Positions 33,162 through 45,980 of a DNA stretch of 64,000 nt are shown here, one piece after another. Source of the DNA: Sindora glabra (Eukaryota > Streptophyta > Magnoliopsida > Fabales > Fabaceae); assembly GCA_020226215.1 (NCBI GenBank), contig CM035230.1, forward strand, positions 3,123,501 to 3,187,500, written 5' to 3'. Each line of letters starts with the position of its first letter. Position 1 is the stretch's first letter. The position numbers were made by a program, and so were the translations under genes. The notes below the pieces were generated by a model. It was not told where the DNA came from. It made no database searches and saw only the letters and a program-made list of their open reading frames with translations.

Positions 33162-33867
33162 TGATCCTAAAGGAGGTAACCATAACGAGCTATCGAAAAG
33201 AATAATGGATATGCTTCAAAGGATTTCAGAATGCTTGAACATAAAAAGAGGAAAGAGCTTGAAAATTAGAAATAACCTTATAATAAACCCATGGCCCAAT
33301 AATTTGATGTCATTTCTTATTTTAACATTTTATAATGTTTTGGACCATTGTTTGTGTTATTTTAGGTATTAGGTCATTTTAAAGCATTTTGAGCTTTAGT
33401 TTAGGATGAATGTATTTAGGTCCATTTTACTTTAAAACATTTGCTATTTAAGTTATTCACCACATTACTTATAGTTATTTAAAGGCCCTTTTATTAGGTT
33501 TAATCTAGTGTGTTAGTTTTGGTTCTATTTATGTTATTTGAGCCCATTTTCAATTAACGCTTTAATAAACTATATAGGAAGGCTTATTTCTTATGAGACA
33601 AATTGGATTATGATATTTTATGAGTGAAATGGCTACTCCATGTTAAGAGCATTTTTTTCTTTGGTTCTTGATAGACTTTTAGACTTATTAAAGGATTTAA
33701 CCTTTGTAGCATCTACCATCACCTATTAGAGGGTTTCATCCTTTGTGGTATAATTTTTTATCACTTATCACTACCTTTCTAGGTTTTTTAAAGTGTGGCA
33801 TGAATATCCTTCTCTTTTTCAATTTGATCTACTAAATTTTAGGATGATCCATCATAGATTCTTATCA
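33162..33867 (+). mobile_element. G1 3' LTR
   Basis: Starts TGATCCTAAAGGAGG and ends ATTCTTATCA. Aligned with the 5' LTR. The first 130 bases can be read as polyprotein end, as also seen in G2. The start TGAT agrees with the solo LTR at 11,017-11,764 (TGATAG on the minus strand). Confidence 0.75.
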
Positions 33868-36800
33868 TTCCTATATTAATTTATTCAACATAATCTTTAT
33901 GTATATTCAAGTTAATGGAATCCTTCAAGGATTCAATTTTAGTAGTAAACAATTTGCAAACATACTAGTCTATATTAAAATTTATGGTGATTCATAAATA
34001 TTCAAATCTATCTATTATAAGTCACGTGTGTAATGCCATCTGCACCTCACATTTCAATGGCACTATCAAATTTCAATTCCTTTACAAGTCACACGATATA
34101 CCAATTTGTTCATAGTCGCTAATCATGGTTTGTCTTCATATCCTAACAAAGGCATATACTCATCAAGGTATATTACTAAAGCTCAACTGTTGGTATCAAA
34201 TATTAATTAACTTATGCATCTTAATGCGATCAACAATTATTAAATACAAGCTTGTATTCATATATATATTTGTACTGTATATATCCACTTATTTATATAG
34301 ATTTGAATATACATGAACTTATTTTCCTTAATTACAATTTATTTCAATGCTACAAACTACACATATCACTTTTAGGACTAACTTTATTTCTAAAACAACA
34401 TCTCATGATGTTGTCAGTTAAAATCACAATTAGTTTTAATCATATGAAATGATATCATGAAACTATGGCAAATCTGTAACAATTCTAGTTTTAAACAAGT
34501 ATGTTTTTAACATGATCAAGTGAATGTATAGATAAAGAGGCAAGGTATATTTAAGGTGGTTGTAAGGTTATTTGCTCAAACTTGGGAATCCATTATCTTT
34601 TCTAGATTTGATCCAAAACAAGATTATAGTCTTTCACACTACTTAAAAATTTAGGAATCTACTATCCTACTTAACAAGGTCTCAAGTTTTAATGCAACTC
34701 ACACCATACATATCCTAGTAGGCACCCTATGGTTTCTATTAGTTACAATATCCTAAGTGAAACAACTTTATTTAATTCTTATGCATCTTACTTTAGTAGA
34801 GTTCTAAACTCAATAGCCTTCTATGAAATTTATCATTTAACTATTTACTTTAAAGTGTCTATAAGTTCACATAATTTTATCTAGTATTATCCTTCTAGTT
34901 AAGATATTAGGAGTAAAATCCCTTAACTTCACATTTCTTCATCTATTGCATGACTACATCTAATTCTAATTAGATTTGATTGCAAGTTTATGTTCATTAT
35001 CACATTACATATCCATCAGGTTTATATATAGGTATCTAACTCATCATTCATGGTTCCTATTGTTCCTTATCCCTTCTTTTATAAATATAAGTAAAACAAT
35101 TATCAATATAATCATAATAGCCCTTTATACATTCTATATGAAATAACTATACTAACTTTACTTGACTACCTTAACTTTTCTATCATTGATAAATTTTTTC
35201 TTAGCTATACCTATTTTTCATTTAGTCCTTATACTCTTGATACTTTAAATTCTTAACTTATACACTACATAATTGGTCTATACCTCAATACCTTTCTTCT
35301 ATTCCCATCTGTGATTCTTGAAACATAAAAGTCATTACGGTCACATGGAATGTCCTACATGCCAAATAAAATAAACTTAACATCACTTTTAGAATTTTAC
35401 AAGGGAGATAATAATCCCTTTTAGTCCCTACTTCATAATAACTAGTTTCTTATATCCTTAACACCTATCTCAATTTCATAGTTTGTAACCCTCGTTAATC
35501 AAATCAATTAACACTTAAACAAGAGTTTATCTAAATTTTAAACATTAAAAATGGAGTTTTTATTCTTGATTGTATGTTAGGTATAATGGTAATGCACTTA
35601 ATCGATTTCTAACACTCAATCTATCAAACTTTAAGGTCACCTAATCACATAAAACCTTACTCATAAGCTATGCAAACAATTTCCTTTATCATTCTAGCAC
35701 TTTATTCCTAACCATAGGTATACTAACTTCCCTTTCTTGGATCATACGTTACCATTCTAGCATCATCTTGTTATTATCATCATAAATTATAGGTTTCATT
35801 CTAATTGCAATAGAGAAAATATCTAATTAGAAAGACCATTAAATAATCTATTTAACCTTCATGAATTAAGGCAAAATTCACTTGCATAGCAGATATCCTA
35901 TCAAACCATGTTGACATTTACATCTAAGTGTGCCCCATGCACTCAAATTTTAATTCTTCCTATTTCAAAGACTAATGTTCTTCCACTTTTCGGAATTCTA
36001 GCTCTTTTAAATTAATCTTATCCTAGTGAGTGTTCTTTTTCACACATGACACAAGTTATACCAGACCCCTTGATGGCAATTTCCACTCACTATCCTATAT
36101 TTACCCTTAAAGAAAAGAACTATACTCAAACATCTAACATATAAAGGCTTTCCTTAGCTAATTTTAACTGGCCTCGAATGGCTACCCTAGCCAATACTAC
36201 TCACATAGTTTTAACTTTCATTCCAAAGTTTGTATAATCATAATCTTAATTTCATAATTAGTACATTCAAAGTTGTAACTTTATAATTCATTATTTATCC
36301 AACTTTAAATAAGTAATAAAGACACATCTCAATATGTAAGATCACGGTGCATATCTTTTCTTACTTATGTACAAAATCTATAATTGCCCTATACTCAATC
36401 TTATAGTTTAAACTAATGGCTCTTATGAACTAAACACATAAAACTTATTTAGTCAAAATTTAATTTAGTTTTATTTTATGCATCTTAAGCTTTGACACTC
36501 TTAGGATAATTTAAAATTCAATCTTTACCTAACAAATCATATCCCGTACAAGGAATTCTAACCATGTGAACCTTATCTTCGCAAATACAAGTAAATTAAC
36601 TTAGCACATTAGTGTTTTGTCTAAGCAATGACTCATGTCATAAGTAAGGTTTTGATTAATTATATAGCTTGGACATCCCATTGCAAATAGGAGAGTAAGA
36701 TCACCTAAGCAAATTGATACACAAACATTATACATTCAACAAATCTTCTCAAAATATAGATATATGAAATAATAATAGCCATCAAATTTTCTTTACTATA

Positions 36801-37110
36801 TCACATCATTAATCTAACATCTTCCTATACCAATTCATTTGTAACAAATATGCATAATAAAGGCTATCAATAATTAAAGAATGATAATAATCTTAAATGT
36901 AGAAAAGTACTCACTTTACACATTCTTAACTTTTTATAATGAAAATAGCCTATAGAGAGCTATTGCATATATAGATATAGTTACCTTATTTATGCCTTTG
37001 GATAGTTGCTAGCCTACTATCAAGGACTTGGTTTTCTTAAATTATTCATATAGATAATTAGAAACCTCTAAACCGTACTTTTTAATAAAATACTTTCTTA
37101 TGCCTTAAAT
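33868..37110 (-). mobile_element. Probable T1 interior, leader side; no domain recognised
   Basis: AT-rich sequence left of the T1 primer-binding site. If T1 is a minus-strand element, this is its leader and gag region. I cannot find gag, protease or RT motifs on either strand; the longest frames (63 and 66 codons near 34,125-34,452) look random. It may contain further unrecognised insertions. Confidence 0.3.
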
Positions 37111-37125
37111 TGTTCTATGATACCA
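37111..37125 (-). other. T1 primer-binding site
   Basis: On the minus strand TGGTATCATAGAACA lies four bases after the LTR end (GGGTTATGACA). It matches TGGTATCAGAGC, the initiator methionine tRNA site. This shows that the LTR at 37,130-39,590 is a 5' LTR read leftward. Confidence 0.7.
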
Positions 37126-37129
37126 ATTT

Positions 37130-39590
37130 TGTCATAACCCATCTCCAAAGCACATGGTCAGTATAGGGAGTTACTAAAGGTGACAAACTTCCAACCTATC
37201 CTAAAACATATCTAATATAGGTATCGTATTAATTAATGCCTTGCTTCCAAAAGAACATATCGTTTTCAAAATTAAGTATGAAATGCATTGTTAAACTTTC
37301 ATGCAATACTATTACAATTGTCATAAGACTAAACTTAGCACTAAAATTCTCTAGCAAGCCCATTTCCAATCCATCAAATAATGATTAGGTACTTAACAGG
37401 AGGAAAACCTAAAAAAAAGAGAAAATGGAAAAAGTCAATTTCATAGAAACTCAATGAGAAATTGTTCAAATAAAAAGAAGAAGAATTTGAATTCAAATTA
37501 AATTGTATAAAATTTAGTCATTTGTATCTTAATAAATAATGTGCCACATCTTTTCCACAAGTAAATAGAATGGTTTTTCATACCTCAATAAAGAGAATGA
37601 ATTTACATTTCATAGAATGGATTTGGCCTTACCTATAAACCCTTTGAAACATATCCATTATATATGTTTTAGATGCTATAAAAGGAGGTTCTAGGATAAA
37701 TACCTAGATAATGATAACTGATTAAAGCTCCATTTCATGTATGATTAGTTGTATTCAAAGTTTCACATGTTAGTCATGCAAGAACTACTCAAGCAATCAA
37801 AATAATGTCAAACATAACAATCGAGTAATCCTTTTTATGATTCTTGATCATCTTTATTGCCTCATAAACTACATCCTTATCCTTTGAATGTTTACCTTAT
37901 CCTTTTACAAATGAGCACACTGATATGGTGCAATAAATCACAATATGTATATTGTCACCCCTAACATCACAAAAGGTCACACAATGCATAACTTTGCAAT
38001 AATTACAAGTGCCTTAACTAGCACTTTTATCACTTTTCCATAACAATAATAATATTCATATATCCAAATATAAGCAAAACCTTAATCGGTATATCCACCT
38101 AAATGAATTAGTTAGAATTTTCGCATTGATGAATATAACATTTAATGTCATATAATAGTTATAAGATGAACAATTAAATCACAATGATATTAGTATCTCA
38201 TTTAACACTTCAATTTCAAATCCTATAATACTAATATTTACACAGCATGCTCATGTATATGTATAAAAAGGTCAAAGTAGCCTATTAGCTCAAATATGAA
38301 ATTGAAATCTAGTATTTTGGATATGAACATGAATAGCTTATTAATTTAAGCAATGTAAAATCAATATCTCAAAGCACCATAGCAAAATGAAATTCCACTT
38401 TATAAGTTTAAATATATTTCATTTGCTTATGCTACTCCTTATTACTCATAATAATGCTATTCTTCTTCACCTCACATGATTTTAAAAGCATAATATCATG
38501 TAATTCCATTAAATAAGCGATGTTATGAATAAATAGGAAAGTAATTGATTATATACTTAACTATAAGTGTTTAGAGATAAATCTTAACACCTATATTTGA
38601 ATATAAGGGTCTAGAGGCAATCTTGCCTAACCATAGTTGACTATAGCTAGTGCAAAAGCAACTTTATCTAACTATAATTGACTATGTCAAGCCAAAAGCA
38701 ATTCTTGCATTGCTATAGCTGACTATGTTATGCTAGAAAGTAACTCGATTGGACATAATTGACTATGTGGCTGACAACGAGCTCATGATTTACAATTTTT
38801 TTAGCAACTTTATTATTCATTCACCACTTTTATTCCCTAAATCTTATTTTTTTAGCATATTATATCATCATTAAACTTTCCATACACATAAATACTACTC
38901 CTAAATAACAAAAATCCACCACTAAAACATCAAATCTAAAACCTTAATCATAATTTCATGCCATTTCTTTTAAACTCTTAGAAAAACAAAACTTAAGTAA
39001 AAGTGATGAATCTAAACTGGGATTTAAGTATAATGTTACTCTCATTGCATGAAAGAGATATTAGGTGAAAGAAATTATAGGTTTCTTCCTTTTAATCACC
39101 TAAAGATCTATATTTGGGATTAAAGTTTCAAAATCTCTTTTTGAACTAAAATCTCTTAATCATTCTAAATAAAAAAAGAAAAAGAAAATAAAATTCTTAT
39201 AAGAATAAAGGAATACAATTCATTGCCTTACTCATTTGAATGGGAAATGAAAAGATAAGGAAGATTAACAAAGGAGTTCTTGCTATAGATGGAGAAGGAA
39301 ATAAGGAAAAAGAAAAAGAAGAATAAGGCAAAGGATTAGTTTTTGGAGAAAAATTGGGGTAAAGTTAGCTGATTTGGAAAATATAAAAAGGTAAAAGCCT
39401 AAAATTGCAATTTAGAAAATAAGTTTCCAAATCTCTTCCACACTCATATTCTTATCCTTTATCATGTTTTACTTTAAAACATTTCAAATTATCCTTTTAT
39501 TAATTATTCCTAATTTTATTATAGTAATTACATATGCAAGTATAAATTTTTGCATAAAATATTTTAAATTTTTAATGGGGTATGATAACT
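37130..39590 (-). mobile_element. T1 5' LTR
   Basis: Plus-strand left edge TGTCATAACCC at 37,130, right edge near ATGATAAC at about 39,589 (minus strand GTTATCATAC). Its right part matches the fragment at 24,790-25,370 and its tandem repeats resemble those in the LTR at 58,904. About 2.46 kb. Together with the polypurine tract at 25,371 it frames T1, with G1 nested between. Confidence 0.65.
38632..38795 (-). repeat. Four short tandem units, about 41 bp, in the T1 LTR
   Basis: (C/A)(A/T)TA(G/A)-(T/C)-TGACTAT occurs at about 38,632, 38,672, 38,713 and 38,754, with AAAAGCAA or AAAGTAAC in each spacer. The LTR at 58,904-61,930 has a related 52-bp array. Confidence 0.75.
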
Positions 39591-40239
39591 TTTCCTTAAT
39601 ACTATATCATTTTTAGAAAGAGAAAAGTTTAATTAAATAAAGAAAAGTTATTGTGTAGATGAAGTAGGCATTTTGCCTATAAAGGTGAGGAGAAAAAGTT
39701 GATAAAAGAGAACTAAACCAAGCATAAAAATATAATTTTTATTTTACAAAATAAAAATTATGTAATGTAGGATATAAAATAAAGTTAAATATGAGTTAAA
39801 TATAAAATTTTATGATATTGTATAATTGCACCTATAACACACTTTTAATTTGCAACATTTTATTTTAAAGCTCTAAACATTTCATAATTATTTTAAAAAT
39901 ATTCACATGTAAATTTTAATATAACCAATTAGTTAATAGTTAGGATGGTAATACTTTAAAAACTACAAATAAAGTAAAGTAATAAATAAAATAATTAGTT
40001 TTCAATTTAATAATTGCAAATTTTTGTAATCAATTTAAAACATGTTAGACATTTTATAGAAGACCTTTAATAAGAAAATATTTAATGCAAAATCATAGCA
40101 AGAATTTATTTAATATTAAGGATTCTAAAAGAAGTTATTTTATTTATTTGTATAATGTGCAAGTAGGTGACAAGAATGATGAATGTGCAGACAATATTAA
40201 CCATATTATCAAATATAAGGGTAAAATATTATTACTTTC
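39591..40239. other. AT-rich DNA, no recognised feature
   Basis: Sequence between the T1 LTR and a G-family fragment, with no repeat partner seen. Confidence 0.4.
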
Positions 40240-40370
40240 AATAAGGGCCTCTAAAGGCTTATAAAGAGGGTTTGAATGTAAAAAAAAGCAAGAAAAGCAA
40301 CGATGGGTGAGCTTGGAGGACTCAAGTGTTGTGCATTTCAACTTTGGCTGAATCTGTGTAAGTACTTGAT
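40240..40370 (+). mobile_element. 3'-end fragment of a G2-like gypsy element
   Basis: AAAGGCTTATA at 40,254, then TGGGTGAGCTTGGAGGA and TTTGGCTGAATCTGTGT match G2 53,941-54,060 (AAAGGCTTATA, TAGATGAGCTTAGAAGA, TTTGGCTAAATCTGTGT) in the same order and spacing. It covers the end of the polyprotein and the start of what follows. Confidence 0.7.
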
Positions 40371-40633
40371 AAAAAAAATTTACTATTTTATTTTCTCTTA
40401 TTCTATGTCTCTTAGGTGTTATATATACTTAATTTCATTGATTAGGCCTTATTTTATAAATTATGGTTAAATTTTACAATATTATGAATTTATTCAATAA
40501 ATATTAGATTTTGACACTATTTTTATTTTTCAACTATATCTTGGGCTTTAGATGTCAAATTAAGGCAAATTTTACATTGTTGAAAAGTTTAAAAAGAGAA
40601 CTGCAACTTTTATGTTTTGGTCCAAATCCAATT
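40371..40633. other. No recognised feature
   Basis: AT-rich. It may be the remainder of the G2-like LTR, but the match fades after the AGTACTTG motif at about 40,359. Confidence 0.35.
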
Positions 40634-42516
40634 TATCACAACCTATCCTAATCGTGATCAACATAGATCTCATTACCTATTTCCACAAGCCTTAGCTAAA
40701 TTTCACTCTTTTTATTTACAAGAGTTTCTAAATTCCAAGGGGATTTAATTTTTCATTTTAAAATTTTGTAGAAAAATAGGCAAAATTTTCCTTATTTTTG
40801 GACATTTCCTATAAGCCACATGCCTTATGATTAAAACCTATTTTATTTCAAATATGAGAGTAATCAACATACACACAAAATAATATAGTTTCACACTTAT
40901 ATACATATAATCAATTTATCACATCATTTAATTTATCAAAACTTTATTTAATTGTTGATTAGTCCTAACTGTCATATCTTATAATGAGGCGATCTTAGAT
41001 CTCGTTGGATGCCACGAGATTCAAAAGCACTTATTTAACTTGAAAATATTGAAATTAAACAGAGTGAGTTTTAGAAACTCAATAAGCATGAATCCACCAT
41101 TAATTTGCAAGAAAATTGTTTTATAATTAATATTTGCATGTTAAACATGTTTTAATATTAAATGTCAACAAACCCATTCTTGGATTCCAAAATAGCTTTG
41201 GATTGGTATTTCACCTACATTCAACGTAAATCCCATATCTTACATCACAAAGAAAATAATTCCAATCAATATCATTCATCACCCATTTATGGGAAGTCAT
41301 CACATTCAGAAATAGCCTTTAGGGCTGAAATACAAACAAATCATCATAATCACACTATGTTCTTACAATCATGTCAAACAGTAACATTCAATCACAAGCA
41401 AAGTTCTAATACTATATCATAACGTGTAATCACCTATAATAACTGTGTATGTATCCATCTTTCAAATTTTCCTAATCATTCATATACATTTTCACATAAT
41501 CTACTAGGAATTTCCCATTTAATTTTTATTTCACAACTATTGCCTAGAATTTACCATCCAACTCCACATCACTGTACCATCATTATTCACAGTTTCCAAT
41601 ACCATTGTTTGCATGATCCACAAATAGTAAATATAGGAGAGTTCGACTCCCACATCACTATTGTCTGTAACATTTCCATACAAAGTTGCCAATAATATCA
41701 AGTATATAAATAAAACTATACTCACATGGTCTATCAATGATTAGAAGTAAAAATTATCTTGCCTTCATTGTGCACTCTAATCTAATAGTATCATCTTAAC
41801 ATGTCATGAAACTGAATTTACACTTGCATATAATTATATTTACATGGAAGTATAAAATTGATACTAACAATGAGGAAAACATAATTCACAATATTTAAAC
41901 TATCTTTTAATAAGATACTAAGAAGTGGTGAGATATATACTCACTTGCTAACGTTAATCTAACTTTAGAAGTTCAAAAGCATCCAAATTCAGCTTTCATC
42001 CTTTATTCCTGTTCCATAATTTACAATAATAAATTATATACATAAATATTGGCAATACTCATTTTCTTTCATGCTCACTACTCATGTTTTATTCTTGATA
42101 TATTTATATTTAACAACCCTGAATCATACTTTATTCATCATTGAAAATTGATACATGAATTAGAAATTCTCCACAATATATGATTAATTACAACTATATC
42201 ATAACTTTATTATTTTCTCTTAAATTGGTCATAATCCAATTGCAACTTAATTCCCGCTCATATATATATATATTGTGCCTTAGGTCACAACTTGACTAAG
42301 CCTTTATGTCTTAATATTCCAAGAATCCATTAAAGAGTGGTACATAAATGTTGGTGTATGTCCTAGAACCAATCATATAAGATGATTGAAGTTATACACA
42401 ATGTATTATATTTTATTTTAGGTAATTTAATTATTATATTTTATTTTTATTATTATTATGCGCAATTTATAACTTAATATAATAATTATCCTTGGAATAG
42501 CTTTGCTATTCCTAAA

Positions 42517-42699
42517 ATGCCCCTAGTCAAGTATTATTATGAAAAGGATAGTAATAATACACCGAGACTAGCATGTATAGTGACTGATGATTACGAATCA
42601 TGGATATGTGATATCAAGTCAATACATGAGTACATTGTTAGTGAACAATGTACTGGACCAACCCACTATGAGAATATTGCATGGATAAACGTGTCATAA
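42517..42699 (+). other. 60-codon open frame in solo LTR B, unlikely gene
   Basis: Same frame as 19,825-20,007 in copy A, with changes at three residues (S to P, A to V, L to P). See copy A; closed in copies C and D. Confidence 0.3.
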
Positions 42700-43346
42700 A
42701 TTATTCTCATATGATCACAAATACACATAAACCTTTGACCTGAAGTCACTATGGTTCCCTACATGAGGAATTACTCACTTTAATATTGTCCTATGTCACC
42801 TTTAATCAGGATGACAAGTAGGGCATTAATTGAGTGTGTCATAAATCATGCAGAGGGAAGTGAGTGATGTAGATGGGATTTTGTTACTCTTGTATAAAAG
42901 AGAAATATCCTTGGGCTCCTTGATTGAGTGAGACTTAGAAATGCATGGTCATGCTCAATTGAATTAATATGTGATATTAATCATTTATTTTAAGTCTACT
43001 CAGCATTAAGAAATGTAAATTGAACATTGATAAGGATGACACATTCCATGCCTCTAGTTCAATTTGGATATTATTGCAAAAAGGTTATAATGCAAAACGT
43101 TGATCATGTATTAGGTGGATGTCGAATCACAGACATTCTTACTACTTGAGTGGCAGTGATGTGTTGCTAGATACCGCTCGCTGTCTATGACTCAAATAAT
43201 AAGTCATTGTCAACGTAGTAAGAACCTACAGGGTCACACAAAAGGAGTAGGAATAAGACAATAATTAATTGGACTTTAATTATATTAATATCCAATTAAT
43301 TGGACTTATTTTCGTGCATATATATTATTAAGAATAATAAATTCAC

Positions 43347-43386
<40 letters not shown>

Positions 43387-43672
43387 GTGATATTATTTGA
43401 TATTAAAGTAATATCAAGTAATTATCTTATCAGATATCAGATAAATATATTATGAGATAATATTATTTTGATATTTGATAACTATATGCAATTATCTAAT
43501 ATTAAGATATTTATATTATGAGATAATATCATTATCTAATATTAGATAATTAATAGATAAGTCCTATCTCTCCTCATTATCTCTAGGGTAAGGATAAGAT
43601 GAGTTGTTAAGTGTGATTAGGATTTTGGAAGCATTATCCTAGTTGGACTAGGATTATGGCTTGCCTAAGTTC

Positions 43673-43679
43673 TATAAAA
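43673..43679 (+). promoter_or_regulatory. TATA box of solo LTR B
   Basis: TATAAAA in GTTCTATAAAAAGGG, same place as in copy A. Confidence 0.55.
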
Positions 43680-45526
43680 AGGGATTAGAGGGTAGCACTT
43701 TAATAATCACGTTTTAAGCTTCCATATAAACCCTAAATCACTCAGAAAACATCAAATCCTAATTCTTAGAGAGAAAAACGCATCCTAGCAGACGCGTGGT
43801 GGGTGAGAAGTCGTTGTTCACTCCGTGTGGATACCGTAGAGATGCTGTACCTTCCGGCCGGCGTTTAATTCATCCGCTCTCAAGTTTTGATCAGTAGAAA
43901 CACAAGGGCCCAATAAGTAAAACCCTAATCATTGACTTATGCTTTTTGCATGGATCCTAGGTAGAATTCGGATCAAAATTTTAAAATTTCGCTGCATGTG
44001 ATAATTCGAATTCCCAACAATAAATACTAATATTCCAAACACAAGCATAAATTTGTCCTAAACTAATGTATATGTTTATACACATATATGCATATGAAAT
44101 CAAATTGCACTATAACTCCATTAACACTATCTAAATTATGCTTTTATGACATCCCCTTAAGAAATCAGATAATTAACAATTCTTACGCATAATTATGTAT
44201 AGCAACTCATCCGTGATCTTAGAATAGTATATATATTAAATATCCAAATCACTAAATTCCCTTTTTACACTTCTAGACTTTTTCTTAAACAAAATTTGAA
44301 ACTTCCAAAACAATAAAATATAATGTTCCGGATATAATACACTCTGGCCAAATTATTTCATATTTTATACCATGAAAATCATATTTCACTTTAATAATTT
44401 CATTTTAGTATTTTATAACATAAAAACCATATTCATATATATATTTGTATCATCTTATATCATAAAGGTTCTGAAATAGATTTCCTGCACTTTAACTTAC
44501 ACAACTAAGAATCACTATCTAAGTTCAGAAGTCACTTACCTAATCATGGAAGGGACACCAGCAACTTACCGGTGATGGGATAAAAAACAAGCTACCAAAA
44601 AAAAGCATAGGGCTGCTGCTATCGAGTTTTCTATGCCGAAAACAAGGAGGACAGTAACTCCATTTATCCCCAACTGTGACCTCTACTATAAATAGTGGAA
44701 ACTAACACAGGCAAATGGCGATGCAACCACCATACCCACTGCCGAAGCAAGAAGAAGAGAGGAGCTTGACGCTAAAAATCCTAACACAATAACTAGCTTC
44801 AAAATGTGCCACCCAGCTTGGCAAACCATTCTTATACATGGTGGAGCTGCCACACAATGCCAGAGGTTAACTACTGCACTGGCAATGCTAGCTTAAAGGT
44901 GAACAACGCCATGCTGGATGAATAATAGCTCATAACTATGGTAGTGACGCAGGGGAAGAAGGGATAAGAAGCGAGAATGTGAGGAAGTGAAAGAAAAAGG
45001 CTAATAGGAGGGATAGAGTGCAGTTTATTTTCTCTTTGTACTTAAATGAAAAGCATCGACTTTATAAAAGTGAGAGGCGGTGGGGAGATGCGAAAAGAAG
45101 AAGAAACTACTGGATTTTTAAAGAAAGAAGGAGAACACGGGAAAGAGAAGAAGAAGCAGCCAAAGTTTTATTTTGGTTTTTTATATAATAAAAAAGATTT
45201 GCTGACATAAATAAAATATAGAAAAGGGGACAATAGTAGAAAAAGTAACAGGCAAGAGACCAAGGGAAAAAAGGAAGCTGTCCTTGTCCGAAAATAAAGG
45301 AAAGAGAGAGTGAGTAATTTGGGTCCACAAAAGAGAGGGGGAGCAGCTAGGAAAGTGAAAAAATTAAGAGATATATTTATTATTTTTTAAAAAAAAATGA
45401 TAAAGAAGGGGATAGAGTATGATTCCATGCATCTTATATTGTTAGGTCAATCTCTAACATAAACTCTTAATTGTTCATATAAATTACCATAACATAAATT
45501 TATATACATATTTAATAATTCATCTT

Positions 45527-45530
<4 letters not shown>

Positions 45531-45597
<67 letters not shown>
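45531..45597. repeat. (TA)n microsatellite, about 33 units
   Basis: Uninterrupted TA run of 67 bases inside the minus-strand gypsy LTR of 40,634-45,980. It is not at the LTR A/B/C microsatellite site. Confidence 0.95.
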
Positions 45598-45599
<2 letters not shown>

Positions 45600-45980
45600 T
45601 TATAAATTGATTTTGCTCAAATTCTCCATTTAGTTATTTTTCCCAACTTCCAAGAATAATTTATCAGCTACTAGCAATTAATTTCATAAAATTTTATATC
45701 CATAATTTCTAATTACAAGAAAATTCTCATAAAAAAAATTTAAACAAACTTCCAATCAGTAATGACCATTTAAAAATTGATCCATTTTAAACTTCCATAA
45801 TTTTTTCAATAGTAATTTATTAAATGCATTCCTTCTAAAATTATTTTAATCAAATCTTGAATCATTAGTAACCATATAAAATAAATTTAGTTCAAATATT
45901 ATTATTGATAAAAGAAATTCAAATGCAATACAATAGCCAAATAAATAAAATGGCTTTGGTTATTAATTCAGGATATTACA

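Larger units (their letters stand above)
26785..33867 (+). mobile_element. G1: Ty3/gypsy retrotransposon with two LTRs and a scrambled pol
   Basis: Two direct LTRs (26,785-27,440 and 33,162-33,867) surround a leader, a gag remnant and pol pieces. The leader layout (pyrimidine-rich part, purine-rich part, then an ATG after TTGCAAGT) and the gag start are the same as in G2 (47,330-54,931), so the two belong to related families. Pol is reduced to an RNase H/integrase fragment followed by RT fragments, out of the normal order. A hAT-like element is inserted in the leader. No clear target duplication was found, so ends may shift by a few bases. It appears to be nested inside T1. Confidence 0.8.
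42349..44019 (+). mobile_element. Solo LTR, copy B, with ATAAA target duplication
   Basis: TGTTGGTGTATG at 42,349 to CCCAACA at 44,019, 1,671 bp, with perfect ATAAA at 42,344-42,348 and 44,020-44,024. By eye the closest relative of copy A, with the same landmarks: 60-codon frame (42,517-42,699), (TA)n (43,350-43,382), TATA box (43,673-43,679), CCGGCCGGCG near 43,856. Outer flanks differ from those of A, so it is a separate insertion and not part of a segmental copy. Confidence 0.95.
40634..45980 (-). mobile_element. Gypsy LTR, minus strand, split by solo LTR B
   Basis: On the minus strand it starts TGTAATATCCTGAATT at 45,980, the same head as the solo LTR at 8,043, and ends GGATAGGTTGTGATA at 40,634, like the G0 LTR end. 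Without solo LTR B it is about 3.7 kb. There is no primer-binding site at its end nor a polypurine tract at its start, so it looks like a solo LTR. Possible target copies CAATT and TAGTT differ by two transitions. A TATAAATAG box is near 44,690, and a GC-richer segment at 44,600-44,960 is probably the R/U5 part. Confidence 0.65.

Noticed and set aside
44600..44960. GC-richer block as an exon of a host gene
   Set aside because: No long frame or splice pattern. Its place after a TATAAATAG box within the gypsy LTR fits the R/U5 part.
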